From Candidatus Pantoea gossypiicola (GTDB lineage: Bacteria; Pseudomonadota; Gammaproteobacteria; Enterobacterales; Enterobacteriaceae), in the NCBI RefSeq assembly GCF_008632075.1, contig NZ_VWVM01000003.1, forward strand, positions 124,001 through 188,000: a stretch of 64,000 nt of DNA, in the 5' to 3' direction. Positions 44,581 to 54,428 of this stretch are shown in pieces; position 1 is the stretch's first letter, and every line of letters starts with the position of its first letter. The position numbers and the translations under genes were made by a program. The notes below the pieces were generated by a model. It saw only the letters and a program-made list of their open reading frames with translations. It had not been told where the DNA came from and did not search any database.

Positions 44581-44640
44581 CTTTAGTGCATACGCAGAGA
44601 CCACACTCGGGTGTGGGCCTCTGGGTGTTATGGCAATCGC

Positions 44641-46236
44641 TTACTGCTTAATATCCACCTGATAGAAGATATGCTTGCCGAACGGATCGACCTGATAGCC
44701 GCTGACCGATTTGCGCACCGGCTCGAAGATGGTGGAGTGCGCAATCATCACGGCAGGCATCTGGTCATGCATTATTTGCTGCGCCTGCAGATAGAGCGCG
44801 GTGCGTTTGCCCTGATCCGGCTCGGCGCGGGCTTCGGTGATTAACTTCTCGAACGGCTGATAGCACCATTTTGAGGAGTTGGAACCGCCCTGAGCAGAGG
44901 TGCAGCTGTAGAGCGGGCCAAAGAAGTTATCCGGATCGCCGGTCGCGGTGGTCCAGCCCATCAGCGCCGCCTGATGCTCGCCGCTGCGAACGCGTTTCAG
45001 GTACTCTCCCCACTCATAGCTGACGATACTGGCTTTGATGCCAACTTTGGCCCAGTCCGACTGAATCATCTCCGCCATGCGGCGCGCATTCGGGTTGTAA
45101 GGCCGCTGAACCGGCATCGCCCAGAGCGCAATTTCGGTGCCGGGTTTCACGCCCGCCTGTTGCAGTAACGCTTTGGCCTGTTCTGGATCGTAGTCGTAAT
45201 CTTTCAGATCTTTGTCAGCACTCCAGACGCCAGGCGGCAGGATATTTTTCGCGACCGTGCCGGTGCCTTTAAATATCGCCTCGATGATCGCCGGTTTGTT
45301 AATCGCCATCGCCAGCGCCTGCCGCACCTTGACATTGTCGGTTGGCGCTTTAGTGGTGTTAAACGCCAGGAAGCCGGTGTTCAGACCCGCCTTCTGTTCG
45401 AGGGTGATATCCGGGTTGGCGCGCATCTTGTCGAGATCGGCGGGATTCGGGAATGGCATCACCTGACACTCGTTCTTCTCCAGCTTGGCATAGCGCACAG
45501 AGGCATCCGGCGTGATGCTGAACACCAGTCGATCCAGCTTCGCCTTGCCCTGCCAGTAGTCCGGGAACGCTTTGTAGAGGATGCGGGAATCTTTCTGGTA
45601 CTGCACCAGCTCAAACGGGCCGGTGCCGATCGGGTTCATATCGACCTTCTCCGGCGTTCCCGCTTTCAGCATGGCGTCGGCATATTCTGCTGAGTGAATC
45701 GACGCGAAATACCAGGCGAGATCGGCAAGGAACGGCGCTTCCGGATGGGCGAGCGTGAAGCGCACGGTGTGGTCATCAACCCGGTCGATACTTTTAATCA
45801 GCGTGGAAAGCTCGAGGCTTTCGAAGTTGGAATAGGTGCCGCCAGAGACATTGTGGTAGGGATTTTTCGGGTCCATCTGGCGCATAAATGAGAAGATCAC
45901 ATCATCGGCGTTGAAGTCGCGGCTGGGCCTGAACTGTTTGTTACTCTGGAACTTCACGTTTTTGCGCAGATGGAAGGTGTAGACGGTGCCATCCGGGCTG
46001 ATCTCCCAGCGTTCCGCCAGGCTCGGCACCAGATTGGTGGTGCCGGGCGTGAAGTCCACCAGCCGGTTAAAGACCGGCACCGCACTGGCGTCAACACTGG
46101 TTCCCGAGGTATAGAGCTGAGGGTTAAAATTCTCTGGCGATCCCTCAGAACAGTAGACCAGCGTTTTGGCGTTAACGCTGCCAGCCAGCGCTATCCCCGC
46201 AGTAACAAGCGCTAAGGTGGCTATCTTGATTTTCAT
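44641..46236 (-). CDS. Dipeptide-binding protein DppA paralogue
   Basis: This 531-residue periplasmic binding protein of family SBP_bac_5 is very close to E. coli DppA by eye: A-K-T-L-V-Y-C-S-E-G-S-P-E-x-F-N-P-Q-L at the mature N-terminus, N-P-I-G-T-G-P-F, A-M-P-V-Q-R-P-Y-N-P-N-A-R-R-M-A-E-M-I and A-H-S-T-I-F-E-P-V-R-K. The ATG at 46236 is preceded by GAGG and starts a good signal peptide. An in-frame ATG at 46242 is too close to the ribosome site. No dppBCDF genes are adjacent, so it would have to use a permease encoded elsewhere. It is divergent from pepT. Confidence 0.9.
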   Translation of the reverse strand: MKIKIATLALVTAGIALAGSVNAKTLVYCSEGSPENFNPQLYTSGTSVDASAVPVFNRLVDFTPGTTNLVPSLAERWEISPDGTVYTFHLRKNVKFQSNKQFRPSRDFNADDVIFSFMRQMDPKNPYHNVSGGTYSNFESLELSTLIKSIDRVDDHTVRFTLAHPEAPFLADLAWYFASIHSAEYADAMLKAGTPEKVDMNPIGTGPFELVQYQKDSRILYKAFPDYWQGKAKLDRLVFSITPDASVRYAKLEKNECQVMPFPNPADLDKMRANPDITLEQKAGLNTGFLAFNTTKAPTDNVKVRQALAMAINKPAIIEAIFKGTGTVAKNILPPGVWSADKDLKDYDYDPEQAKALLQQAGVKPGTEIALWAMPVQRPYNPNARRMAEMIQSDWAKVGIKASIVSYEWGEYLKRVRSGEHQAALMGWTTATGDPDNFFGPLYSCTSAQGGSNSSKWCYQPFEKLITEARAEPDQGKRTALYLQAQQIMHDQMPAVMIAHSTIFEPVRKSVSGYQVDPFGKHIFYQVDIKQ

Positions 46237-46363
46237 TATCATCCTCGCTTTGTATTGACTTCCGGTGATCACAATATCTAAATGAATCATTCAGATGCTT
46301 CATTGATAGCACGATTCGGCACCATAGCGAACCCCGCCTGTGGCTGACTAATAAGGAATAGTG

Positions 46364-47590
46364 ATGACAGACAAACTTGAGTCGCAACTCACCGAACGTT
46401 TTTTCCGTTACCTCGCCGTCAGCAGTCAGAGCGATCCCAAATCCACGACCCTACCGAGTACGCCGAGCCAGCACGCCATGGCGGAATTGCTGGCGGATGA
46501 GCTACGTGCCTTAGGACTGGATGAGGTAGTGATTGATGACCATGCCACGGTGACCGCGGTGAAACGAGGCAACCGTCCTGGCGCGCCGCGCATTGGATTT
46601 ATTACGCATATCGATACCGTTGATGTGGGTTTGTCGCCCGACATCCACCCGCAGATCCTCACCTGGCAGGGCGAGGACCTTTGTCTGAATGCAGAGCAGG
46701 ATATCTGGCTGCGCCGTGATGAACATCCGGAGATCGCGCCCTACGTCGGTCAGCAGGTGGTCTTCAGCGACGGCACCAGCGTGCTGGGCGCAGACAATAA
46801 AGCGGCGGTCACCGTGGTGATGACGCTGATGGCGAACCTTAAAGGCGATCATGGCGATATCGTGGTAGCCTTTGTGCCGGACGAAGAGATTGGCCTGCGC
46901 GGGGCGAAAGCGCTGGATCTTGACACGCGATTCAATGTCGATTTCGCCTGGACTATCGACTGCTGCGAACTGGGCGAAGTGGTGTACGAGAACTTTAATG
47001 GTGCCGCGGCAGAGATTGTGTTTACCGGTGTGCCGGCACATCCGATGTCGGGCAAAGGCGTGCTGGTCAATCCGCTGCTAATGGCACATGACTACATCAG
47101 CCTGTTTGATCGTCAGCAGACCCCGGAGCACACTGAAGGCCGCGAAGGTTACATCTGGTTTAATGAGATTCAGGCCAACGCCAGCAAGGCGACGCTGAAG
47201 GCTTCAATCCGTGATTTTGATCTGACCAGCTTCGCCGCGCGTAAGCAGCAGTTGCAGCAGGCGGCAGCGGATCTTGCGGCGCGCTATCCGACTGGCGAGG
47301 TCAGCATTACGATTAGCGATATCTACAGCAACATCAGTAATGCACTGGGTGAGGACCGCCGGGCAATAGATTTGATCTTTAGCGCCTTTGCCGCACTTGA
47401 GATTGAGCCAAAAGTGATTCCGATGCGTGGCGGCACGGACGGCGCGGCGCTGTCCGCCAAAGGGTTACTGACGCCGAACTTCTTTACCGGCGCACATAAC
47501 TTCCATTCACGCTTCGAGTTTCTGCCGATACCGTCGTTTGTGAAGTCCTATCAGGTGGCAGAAAAGCTCTGTTATCTGGCGGCAGGTTAA
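46364..47590 (+). CDS. pepT: Peptidase T (tripeptidase)
   Basis: This 408-residue M20B zinc aminotripeptidase has the same length as E. coli PepT. Zinc-site motifs are T-H-I-D-T-V near residue 80, L-G-A-D-N-K-A-A-V near 142, the general base in V-P-D-E-E-I-G near 175, D-C-C-E-L-G near 198, and G-A-H-N-F-H-S at the end. The ATG at 46364 behind AAGGAA is preferred over a GTG one codon earlier. It removes N-terminal residues of tripeptides and could process peptides brought in with the divergent DppA-like protein. A second pepT may exist elsewhere in the genome. Confidence 0.92.
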   Translation: MTDKLESQLTERFFRYLAVSSQSDPKSTTLPSTPSQHAMAELLADELRALGLDEVVIDDHATVTAVKRGNRPGAPRIGFITHIDTVDVGLSPDIHPQILTWQGEDLCLNAEQDIWLRRDEHPEIAPYVGQQVVFSDGTSVLGADNKAAVTVVMTLMANLKGDHGDIVVAFVPDEEIGLRGAKALDLDTRFNVDFAWTIDCCELGEVVYENFNGAAAEIVFTGVPAHPMSGKGVLVNPLLMAHDYISLFDRQQTPEHTEGREGYIWFNEIQANASKATLKASIRDFDLTSFAARKQQLQQAAADLAARYPTGEVSITISDIYSNISNALGEDRRAIDLIFSAFAALEIEPKVIPMRGGTDGAALSAKGLLTPNFFTGAHNFHSRFEFLPIPSFVKSYQVAEKLCYLAAG

Positions 47591-47597
47591 GCGGGAA

Positions 47598-47622
47598 AAT
47601 CGGGCGCAGAACGCGCCCGATT
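47598..47622. terminator. Hairpin between convergent pepT and the binding-protein gene
   Basis: AATCGGGCGC and GCGCCCGATT form a perfect 10-bp stem around AGAAC, between two convergent stop codons. Confidence 0.7.
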
Positions 47623-47626
47623 GCGA

Positions 47627-48403
47627 TTATGGCTTCACGCTGACATCAATACCCGGGAAGTATTTTTCAGCCAGCTTTTTGAGGGTGCCATCGCCCTGCA
47701 CTTTGGCGATTGCCGCGTCCAGCGACTGCTTCAGCGGCGCGTCATCTTTACGCAAGCCGTAGCCGATGCCTGAACCCAGAATCGCGTCATCTTCGACGGG
47801 CTTGCCCACAAAACCAAACCCTTTGCCCTGAGGCTTATCGAGGAAGCCAGACTGACCAGCGGCGGACATCACCAGCGTGCCATCAAGGCGGCCTGCAACC
47901 ATGTCGTTATATACCTGGTTCTGATCCTGATACGACGTCACCGTCACGCCCTGTGTCTCCCAGTGCTTCTTCGCATAGGTTTCCTGAATCGATCCCTGCA
48001 ACACACCGATATTTTTGCCTTTCAGACCTTCGGCGGTCGGAGCCAGATTTTCACCGTTTTTCGCCACTAACATGGTCGGAATACGGTAGATTGGCTGCGT
48101 AAACGCGATGCTTCTGGCGCGCGCTTCGGTGATGTTCATCGCCGAGTTTATGGCGTCGAACTTTTTCGCCTGCAGTGCCGGGATCAGCGCATCAAAGCTG
48201 CTCTCGACCCAGTGGCAGTTGAAGTTGCCTGCCTTACAGATGGCATTGCCCAGCTCAATATCAAAGCCCTCCAGCTCACCCTTAGCATTGCGGCTTTCAA
48301 ACGGCGGATATTGTGACTCTACGCCGTAACGTAAATCCTGAGCCAATGCCTGTATCGTTGTCATCATGCCCAGAGCGAGAAAAAGCGCGTTCAGTTTTTT
48401 CAT
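47627..48403 (-). CDS. Periplasmic amino-acid-binding protein of the HisJ/ArgT type
   Basis: This 258-residue polar-amino-acid binding protein (SBP_bac_3) has a signal peptide of about 21 residues. Ligand-site motifs are Y-P-P-F-E-S near residue 32, L-E-G-F-D-I-E-L-G-N-A-I-C-K near 45, S-S-F-D-A-L-I-P-A-L near 70, and R-L-D-G-T-L near 170, as in lysine/arginine/ornithine and histidine binding proteins. C-K-A-G-N-F-N-C probably holds the family disulfide. No permease or ATPase genes are adjacent, so it is an orphan receptor, perhaps sharing a HisQMP-type transporter. The amino acid is not certain. Confidence 0.87.
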   Translation of the reverse strand: MKKLNALFLALGMMTTIQALAQDLRYGVESQYPPFESRNAKGELEGFDIELGNAICKAGNFNCHWVESSFDALIPALQAKKFDAINSAMNITEARARSIAFTQPIYRIPTMLVAKNGENLAPTAEGLKGKNIGVLQGSIQETYAKKHWETQGVTVTSYQDQNQVYNDMVAGRLDGTLVMSAAGQSGFLDKPQGKGFGFVGKPVEDDAILGSGIGYGLRKDDAPLKQSLDAAIAKVQGDGTLKKLAEKYFPGIDVSVKP

Positions 48404-48463
48404 TATGTTTACCCCGAAATGTCCTGGTTACCTGTTCCCCGTACTGAATCACGCTCGCGTGAT

Positions 48464-49630
48464 TCAGTGAGAAAAAGCACATAGCGCAGCCGCGCCAGCC
48501 TCTAGTGTCGCCTCGTCCTTCGCAAAAGAGAGACGAATCAGTTTGTTGTCTGTGCCATCCATATAAAACGCCGACAGCGGTATGGTTGCCACACCGTGAT
48601 CGACGATAAGACGTTTTACCATTTCACTGTCTGGTTCGTCACTGAAATGTCCGTAGCTGGCGAGCATAAAGAACGAACCGGCGCTCGGCAGCAGCCGGAA
48701 TGGGGAGTTATCCATCAGCGCGATCAGCCGATCGCGCTTCTGCTGATAGAAAGCGTTAAGTGACAGGTAGTTCTCTGGCGTCTGCAGATAGTGCGCAAAC
48801 CCAACCTGCATCGGCGTATCGGCGGCGTACATCATAAACTGATGCACTTTCACCAGCTCGGTCATCAGTTCTGCCGGTGCCAGACAGTAGCCGACCCGCC
48901 AGCCGGTGACGTGGAAGGTTTTGCCAAACGAGGAGACGATAACGCTGCGTGCGGCCAGCTCCGGATGCGTCGCCATGCCGCAGTGCGGGCGACCATCAAA
49001 CAGAATATGTTCATAAACCTCATCGGATAGCACCACGATATCGGTGTTGCGGATCAACGCTGCCAGCTGGTTGAGATCGTCACGGGTCAGCACCTGCGCG
49101 CTGGGGTTGTGCGGCGTATTAATAATGATCATCCGGGTGCGCGGCGTGATGGCGGCCCGCAGCTCATCCCAGTCGATAGCAAATGATGGCACCTGGAGCT
49201 TCAGGCCTATCGGCGTACCGCCCTGTAACCGTACCACCGGCGCATAGCTGTCAAACGCCGGTTCAAAGAAGATCACCTCATCGCCCTGATGAACCAGCGC
49301 GGTAATCGCCATATAGAGTCCCTGGCTGGCGCTGCCGGTGATCAGCACTTCACTGGCGACATCATATTTCTGGCCATAGAGCGCCTCTGTTTTACTGGCG
49401 AGCGCTTCACGCAAGGCAGGCAGACCCATCATGGCGGCATACTGATTATGCCCCGTCTCCATTGCACGGCTGACTGTGTCGATCAGGGCCGGATCGCAGG
49501 GGAAATTGGGTGCGCCCTGTGACAGGTTAATCGCCTGATGCTGTGCCGAAAGCTGGCCAATCACGCTAAAAATAGTGGTGCCGACGTCCGGCAATTTTGA
49601 GTGAATAGCGACAGGCGTTTTCAGGGACAT
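48464..49630 (-). CDS. PLP-dependent aminotransferase, YbdL-like (methionine aminotransferase type)
   Basis: This 388-residue class I aminotransferase is closest, as far as I can tell, to E. coli YbdL (386 aa), which prefers methionine. S-K-L-P-x-x-G-T-T-I-F at the start, A-I-N-L-S-Q-G-A-P-N-F, N-T-P-H-N-P-S-A near residue 180, and the PLP lysine in V-S-S-F-G-K-T-F-H-V-T-G-W near 238 are present. The frame extends upstream to 49768, but the ATG at 49630 behind CGGAG fits the family start. It is divergent from a GcvA-like LysR gene, its likely regulator. Confidence 0.88.
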   Translation of the reverse strand: MSLKTPVAIHSKLPDVGTTIFSVIGQLSAQHQAINLSQGAPNFPCDPALIDTVSRAMETGHNQYAAMMGLPALREALASKTEALYGQKYDVASEVLITGSASQGLYMAITALVHQGDEVIFFEPAFDSYAPVVRLQGGTPIGLKLQVPSFAIDWDELRAAITPRTRMIIINTPHNPSAQVLTRDDLNQLAALIRNTDIVVLSDEVYEHILFDGRPHCGMATHPELAARSVIVSSFGKTFHVTGWRVGYCLAPAELMTELVKVHQFMMYAADTPMQVGFAHYLQTPENYLSLNAFYQQKRDRLIALMDNSPFRLLPSAGSFFMLASYGHFSDEPDSEMVKRLIVDHGVATIPLSAFYMDGTDNKLIRLSFAKDEATLEAGAAALCAFSH

Positions 49631-49755
49631 ATTTTCTCCGTCAGGTGCATAACTGGTCAGATGCGATAAATCGTTATTCAACGGGCTGCGGCTTGAGTCG
49701 GCAAGCGAAATGTCGTCATAATAGCCATGACAAAATTGCATAGCTGAGGTCCACC

Positions 49756-50637
49756 GTGTCACGCTCATCGCTGCCGCTTAATGCCATTCACGCCTTTCTG
49801 GTGACGGCCCGTCATCTCAACCTGACCCATGCTGCCCGCGAGCTCTGCCTGACACAGGGCGCGGTCAGTCGTAAGATCGCCGCGCTGGAGCAGTGGCTGG
49901 GCGTGACGCTGTTTGACCGCCATGCGCGCGGGCTGCGGCTGACCCCGCAGGGTGCCGCGCTGCTGCCTGAACTCAGCCAGGGCTTTGAGCTGATGGTTCA
50001 GGCCAGCGAAAAGGTCCGTCGCAGTCAGGTCAGCCTTCGCCTGAAAGCGCCGACCTGTGCCATGCGCTGGCTGGTGCCGCGGCTGATGGCGCTGGAGCTT
50101 CACCGCCCTGAACTGCATGTGGCCCTGACCACCACCCTGGATCATGCGGCGCAGCTTGAAAACTTTGATGCGGCGATTGTCTATGGCAAGCCGCATCCTG
50201 ATGGCATCTGTCTGTTCAGCGAGTCACTGACGCCGGTGATGGCCGCTGATCAGCCCTGCCCGGACACGATGGCAGCACTGGCCGCAATGACCTTTTTGCA
50301 TCCCACGTCAGACACGCGTGACTGGCAGTGCTGGTTACAGGCGCAGCAGGTAACGCTCAGCATGAAGCGAAACCAGCATTTTGCCACGATGGACTTAGCG
50401 ATTAGTGCAGCAATTCAGGGGTATGGCGTGGCGATTGCCGACAGCAATCTGGTGGAGAGTGATATCGCCAGCGGCAGGCTGATTAAGCCGTTCCCTGGCG
50501 AGGTCAAAACCGGAGCCGTATACAGTTTACTGCAACGGCCCGCGCAGGATGCGCCACCGTCCCTGACGGAACTGGTGGCGTGGCTCTGCAGGGATCAGAA
50601 CGTCACCCAGTCGCCATTATCAGCAGGTTTCGCCTGA
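49756..50637 (+). CDS. LysR-type regulator (GcvA-like)
   Basis: This 293-residue LysR protein resembles GcvA-type members: [17 protein letters not shown] at the start and the HTH with [17 protein letters not shown]. It starts at GTG 49756 behind GAGG. It is divergent from the aminotransferase gene (125 bp between the starts), which suggests it controls it. Its 3' end overlaps the convergent chemoreceptor gene by 43 bp. Confidence 0.85.
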   Translation: MSRSSLPLNAIHAFLVTARHLNLTHAARELCLTQGAVSRKIAALEQWLGVTLFDRHARGLRLTPQGAALLPELSQGFELMVQASEKVRRSQVSLRLKAPTCAMRWLVPRLMALELHRPELHVALTTTLDHAAQLENFDAAIVYGKPHPDGICLFSESLTPVMAADQPCPDTMAALAAMTFLHPTSDTRDWQCWLQAQQVTLSMKRNQHFATMDLAISAAIQGYGVAIADSNLVESDIASGRLIKPFPGEVKTGAVYSLLQRPAQDAPPSLTELVAWLCRDQNVTQSPLSAGFA

Positions 50638-52259
50638 GGTGCACTCTGCGCAGGCGCTTTTGGGGCAGCCGGTTTATTGCTGACGGCAGGTGAAGCCGGA
50701 CGGTTGCTGGAAAGGCGGAATTTCGACACAGAGGCCTGTAGCGCTTCCGTCTGCAGCGCCAGCGCACTCGCGGCGGCGGAGACTTCCTCGACCAGTGAGG
50801 CGTTCTGCTGCGTCACGCTGTCCATCTCGGTAACCGCGGTGCCCACCTGAGAAATGCCCTTGCTCTGCTCTTCCGATGCAGAAGCGATCTGTTTCATGAT
50901 CGCATCCACATCCTGCACCGATTTCAGAATGTTATTCATGGTGCCGCCCGTCGTGCTGACCAGCTCCGCGCCTTTTCCTACACGCTGCACCGAGTCTTCA
51001 ATCAGTGTCGCAATCTCTTTGGCGGCGTTGGCGCTGCGCTGCGCCAGGTTACGCACTTCAGATGCCACGACCGCAAAACCACGTCCCTGTTCGCCGGCAC
51101 GTGCCGCTTCGACCGCGGCGTTCAGCGCCAGGATGTTGGTCTGGAAGGCAATGCCGTTAATCACGTTGGTAATCTCAGCAATCTTCTTCGAGCTGCCGGA
51201 GATGCCATCCATCGTGCTGACCACTTCACTCACCAGCTGACCGCCACGTTGTGCCGTGGTGGTGGCGGTTTCTGCCAGCAGACTGGCCTGACGAGCGTTA
51301 TCGGCATTGAATTTCACCGTGGCCGTCAACTGCTCCATGCTGGCCGCAGTCTGTTCCAGCGCAGCGGCCTGCTCTTCGGTACGTGAAGAGAGGTCATTGT
51401 TACCGGCAGAAATCTCTGCAGCACCGCGCGAGATGTTCTCGGTGCCGCTGCGAATGGCGCTGACCGCTTCCCGCAGACTATCCTGCATAGCGCTCAGCAG
51501 CGGCACCAGTTTACCGACACAGTTGCGACCGAAATCCGCTACCGGCTGGCTGAGATCGCCTGTCGCGATCACCGCGAAGTGGGTACGAATACTTTCCAGC
51601 GGACGAACCAGCATCGCCACCAGATAGCGGTCTGTAAACAGCAGAATCAGCAGGCCAATAATTACCGTGATGGTAATAATCGTCTTGGTCATCGCGGTGA
51701 GGTGATCAACTTCAACCCGGGTTTTGTCCAGTTTTTCGGCTGCGCCCTGGTTAAACTTCTCTGCGCTGACACCAAAGGCACGACTGAGCGGCGGGGTGAC
51801 ATTGTTTGCCTGCTGGCGATACGCATCCTGTGAGGCCTGGCGGGCCAGTTGCAGTTGTGGCGTCACGCCCTCATCCAGCAACTTTTGCCAGCTCTGAATT
51901 ACGCCGTCGACGACTTCCGGATTCATCGGACCGGGTGCAAGCTGTTTAAAGCGCGCCAGTTGCTGAGTCATGCTGTCCAGCGCCTGCTGCACAGGGGCAT
52001 AGGCCTCATCAGTCAGCGTTTTACCTGCTGCTTTGCTTTCCATTACGCGGGAAAGGCGCGTGATAACACGAAAATATTGATCGTTGCCTTTGCTCAGCAC
52101 CGTCATTTGCTCAACCAGATGACGGTCAACATTGTTGCCTTCGCTGAGCGCGCCAAGCGAGTGGATGCTGTACAGCCCGACGCCGCTCCACAGTAAACAA
52201 AACAGGCCCAGAATAGTGAGCATCACTGCGCGAATGGTAAAATTTTTGAGCATTCCCAT
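50595..52259 (-). CDS. Methyl-accepting chemotaxis protein
   Basis: This 554-residue transmembrane chemoreceptor has TM1 at about residues 10-30, a periplasmic four-helix ligand domain to about 190, TM2 at 191-211, a HAMP domain, and the long signalling coiled coil with the conserved hairpin tip [19 protein letters not shown]. After a Pro/Ala-rich linker it ends in D-W-V-T-F, an NWETF-like tether for the methylation enzymes. A clear sigma-28 promoter precedes it. The ligand domain is Tar/Tsr-like in size, but I cannot name the ligand. Confidence 0.93.
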   Translation of the reverse strand: MGMLKNFTIRAVMLTILGLFCLLWSGVGLYSIHSLGALSEGNNVDRHLVEQMTVLSKGNDQYFRVITRLSRVMESKAAGKTLTDEAYAPVQQALDSMTQQLARFKQLAPGPMNPEVVDGVIQSWQKLLDEGVTPQLQLARQASQDAYRQQANNVTPPLSRAFGVSAEKFNQGAAEKLDKTRVEVDHLTAMTKTIITITVIIGLLILLFTDRYLVAMLVRPLESIRTHFAVIATGDLSQPVADFGRNCVGKLVPLLSAMQDSLREAVSAIRSGTENISRGAAEISAGNNDLSSRTEEQAAALEQTAASMEQLTATVKFNADNARQASLLAETATTTAQRGGQLVSEVVSTMDGISGSSKKIAEITNVINGIAFQTNILALNAAVEAARAGEQGRGFAVVASEVRNLAQRSANAAKEIATLIEDSVQRVGKGAELVSTTGGTMNNILKSVQDVDAIMKQIASASEEQSKGISQVGTAVTEMDSVTQQNASLVEEVSAAASALALQTEALQASVSKFRLSSNRPASPAVSNKPAAPKAPAQSAPQAKPADNGDWVTF

Positions 52260-52306
52260 ACCAAAATCCTATACACGTTGACCCGCAAGCGTCGGGCATA
52301 GGAGAT

Positions 52307-52333
52307 TTATCGGCATGAGATAGTGAAAATGTA
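52307..52333 (-). promoter_or_regulatory. Flagellar sigma-28 (FliA) promoter of the chemoreceptor gene
   Basis: On the minus strand TACATTTT, 11 bases, then GCCGATAA. The -10 is a perfect match to the FliA consensus GCCGATAA, the spacing is the canonical 11, and the -35 matches TAAAGTTT in 6 of 8 positions. The -10 ends 48 bp before the ATG. Confidence 0.8.
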
Positions 52334-52476
52334 ACTGTTTTGTTACCTGATTTTTTACAGCGTCCTCATGCGTGAATTTTTTGAAAGATAAATAATTTCA
52401 ATAAATTACGCTTTATAACGCAGAAAAATTCCATTCGCGCAGTTTAATGGTTAGCAGATTAACTATCACCTCCGGC

Positions 52477-53997
52477 CTATAGCCGGACCATGCGCGTCAT
52501 CAACAGCCTGAAAAGACGCATACGGGCGCGCATAAAGTTTCGCTTCAAAACAAGTCCGTTTTTACGCTCATTTCCAAGTGACATTGTCACGTCATTTCCG
52601 GGATGCCAGGCTGGCCAGACAACCTCGCCTTCAAGCTGATGCTTATATTCCGTGGCGTCACGGGCGAAAGTAAACCAGTATTCGCTGACACGGGCCGCAA
52701 AAGCGCGATCGGCTTCACTGAATGGCCGCGCTTCATTGGGATCCGGCATCTGACTCAGGGTGTTAAGGACATAAGGCACTTCATTGCCGTGCCAGGTGCC
52801 ATGAGGATAGAGGTCGCGAGCGTGCTCAGAAACATAATCGAACCAGTAGCGCCAGCCCGGCATGCCGGCATTGTGCTGCGCGCGCATCACCAGCCAAGGC
52901 ACAAGGCTGAAAGCCATATCACGCGCCACGGCACGTCCCAGCAGCTGATCATCATGGATGTCATACATCCATTTCAGCGTCCGATAGGTGAGCCGGTTTT
53001 TATTGCGCAACTGATGCAATACCGCGGTGGCATCCACGCCAAAATATTCCAGCACGCTGGCTTCATCGCTGTTACTGCCCGCCATCAGCGGCAGACGGTG
53101 CTGTTTGCCAGCCATGAAGGTTTTCAGCATCGGCTCGGGCAGAACGGCATCACCGGCAATCGGCACCGGCGGGATCGCCAGTTGCCCCTCCAGCGGCCAG
53201 AAGGCATTGGCGGGCAGTGCGCGCAGGTCATGTGCGCTGGCATCGGGCGGCAGGCCGAAATGGCGCGCCACTGCCACGCCCTGCTGACGCGCTTTTTTCA
53301 GCGGCATATCCGGCAGGCTATAGGCACTTTGCACGATCCCTTTATGGAACAGCCCTTCTGCCAGCGGCGAACAGCAAAGCGAGAGCACGCTGCGCGCGCC
53401 AGAGGATTCTCCGAAAAGTGTCACATTGCGGCGGTCGCCGCCAAAGGCTGGAATGTTGCGCTGCACCCACTGCAGTGCGGCAATCTGATCGAGCAGGCCA
53501 AAATTGGTTACCGTACCCGCAGCAGGGTATTCAGCATCCAGTGAAGGATGGGAGAAGAAACCGAGGTGACCCAGCCGGTAGTTCAGCGTGACCACCACTG
53601 CACCACGTGAAGCCAGCGGCTTGCCGTTATACGGTGCCAGCCCGCCACCACCGATGGTGAATCCTCCACCATGCAGCCACACCATTACCGGCAGCGGCTT
53701 TGACGGCGCAACATCGGGCGTCCAGACATTCAGATAGAGGCAATCTTCACTAAACTCACCGGGATCGCCACCGCCCACCGCCTGACAGTATGTGCGATTT
53801 TGCCATCCGGAAGGCCCAAATGCGCTGGCATCGCGCATCTGATGCCAGGGCGTGATGGGCTGTGGCGGACGCCAGCGCAGCGCGCCAACCGGAGCCGCCG
53901 CATAAGGTATACCTTTGAATACGAAAAGGTCATCGTCCATGCATCCACGCAACTCCCCCTCGGCCGTCATGATCCTCAGACCTGTTTCGTTTTTCAT
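52477..53997 (-). CDS. Type B carboxylesterase
   Basis: This 506-residue alpha/beta-hydrolase is of the carboxylesterase/cholinesterase group. It has the signature E-D-C-L-Y-L-N-V-W near residue 90, the oxyanion loop H-G-G-G-F-T-I-G-G near 115, the nucleophile elbow G-E-S-S-G-A near 195, an acid in S-N-S-D-E-A near 310, and the catalytic histidine in H-G-N-E-V-P-Y near 410. No signal peptide is visible at the chosen ATG (53997, preceded by AGGGA), so it is probably cytoplasmic. The frame opens further upstream to 54117 without a ribosome site. Substrate unknown; such enzymes hydrolyse short-chain or aromatic esters. Confidence 0.88.
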   Translation of the reverse strand: MKNETGLRIMTAEGELRGCMDDDLFVFKGIPYAAAPVGALRWRPPQPITPWHQMRDASAFGPSGWQNRTYCQAVGGGDPGEFSEDCLYLNVWTPDVAPSKPLPVMVWLHGGGFTIGGGGLAPYNGKPLASRGAVVVTLNYRLGHLGFFSHPSLDAEYPAAGTVTNFGLLDQIAALQWVQRNIPAFGGDRRNVTLFGESSGARSVLSLCCSPLAEGLFHKGIVQSAYSLPDMPLKKARQQGVAVARHFGLPPDASAHDLRALPANAFWPLEGQLAIPPVPIAGDAVLPEPMLKTFMAGKQHRLPLMAGSNSDEASVLEYFGVDATAVLHQLRNKNRLTYRTLKWMYDIHDDQLLGRAVARDMAFSLVPWLVMRAQHNAGMPGWRYWFDYVSEHARDLYPHGTWHGNEVPYVLNTLSQMPDPNEARPFSEADRAFAARVSEYWFTFARDATEYKHQLEGEVVWPAWHPGNDVTMSLGNERKNGLVLKRNFMRARMRLFRLLMTRMVRL

Positions 53998-54428
53998 TCC
54001 TGTTTCCCTGTTCAGACGTTCCTCCATTATTTGCAGGCCCGCCACCATTGTCCAGGTACAGAGGGGATTTGCAGAATATGCCGAAACGTCAAAGGTGAGC
54101 ATGAACATGCTCGTCAACAGGTTCAGAGCGCCAGTTGTAGCCAGGCTTAAACAATGTTTATCCTTTTGCCCGCGATAAATGGCGTGCCAGTGCGTCGCTG
54201 AGCGATATCCAGCCGTGAACCGGGTCAGTTCTGCGAGCGTGAAGCAGTCAGATTGTTAAATGATTAAGATACTCACGTCGCGAAACCTGCGCTGGCAGGT
54301 AAAGCGTCCTTTTTCTGTTCAGAAGCAAGGATATTCTTCCTTATTGCACAGCTTCAGGACCATAAGCGTTGGCAAAACCGACTTAATAAAAGGGTTGCGG
54401 GCAACCGGGTTGTTGCCCGGAGAGTGAA
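53998..54428. other. Intergenic stretch between the esterase and the HglS-type gene
   Basis: About 430 bases with no supported gene. It holds the esterase promoter side and, at 54398-54419, a terminator-like hairpin for the upstream minus-strand gene: CGGGCAAC and GTTGCCCG around CGGGTT, with CCCTTTTATT beyond it on the minus strand. Overlapping plus-strand frames at 53800-54178 have no ribosome site and no family features. Confidence 0.5.

Noticed and set aside
52603..53544. 313-codon plus-strand frame opposite the carboxylesterase
   Set aside because: Shadow of a gene with intact catalytic motifs.
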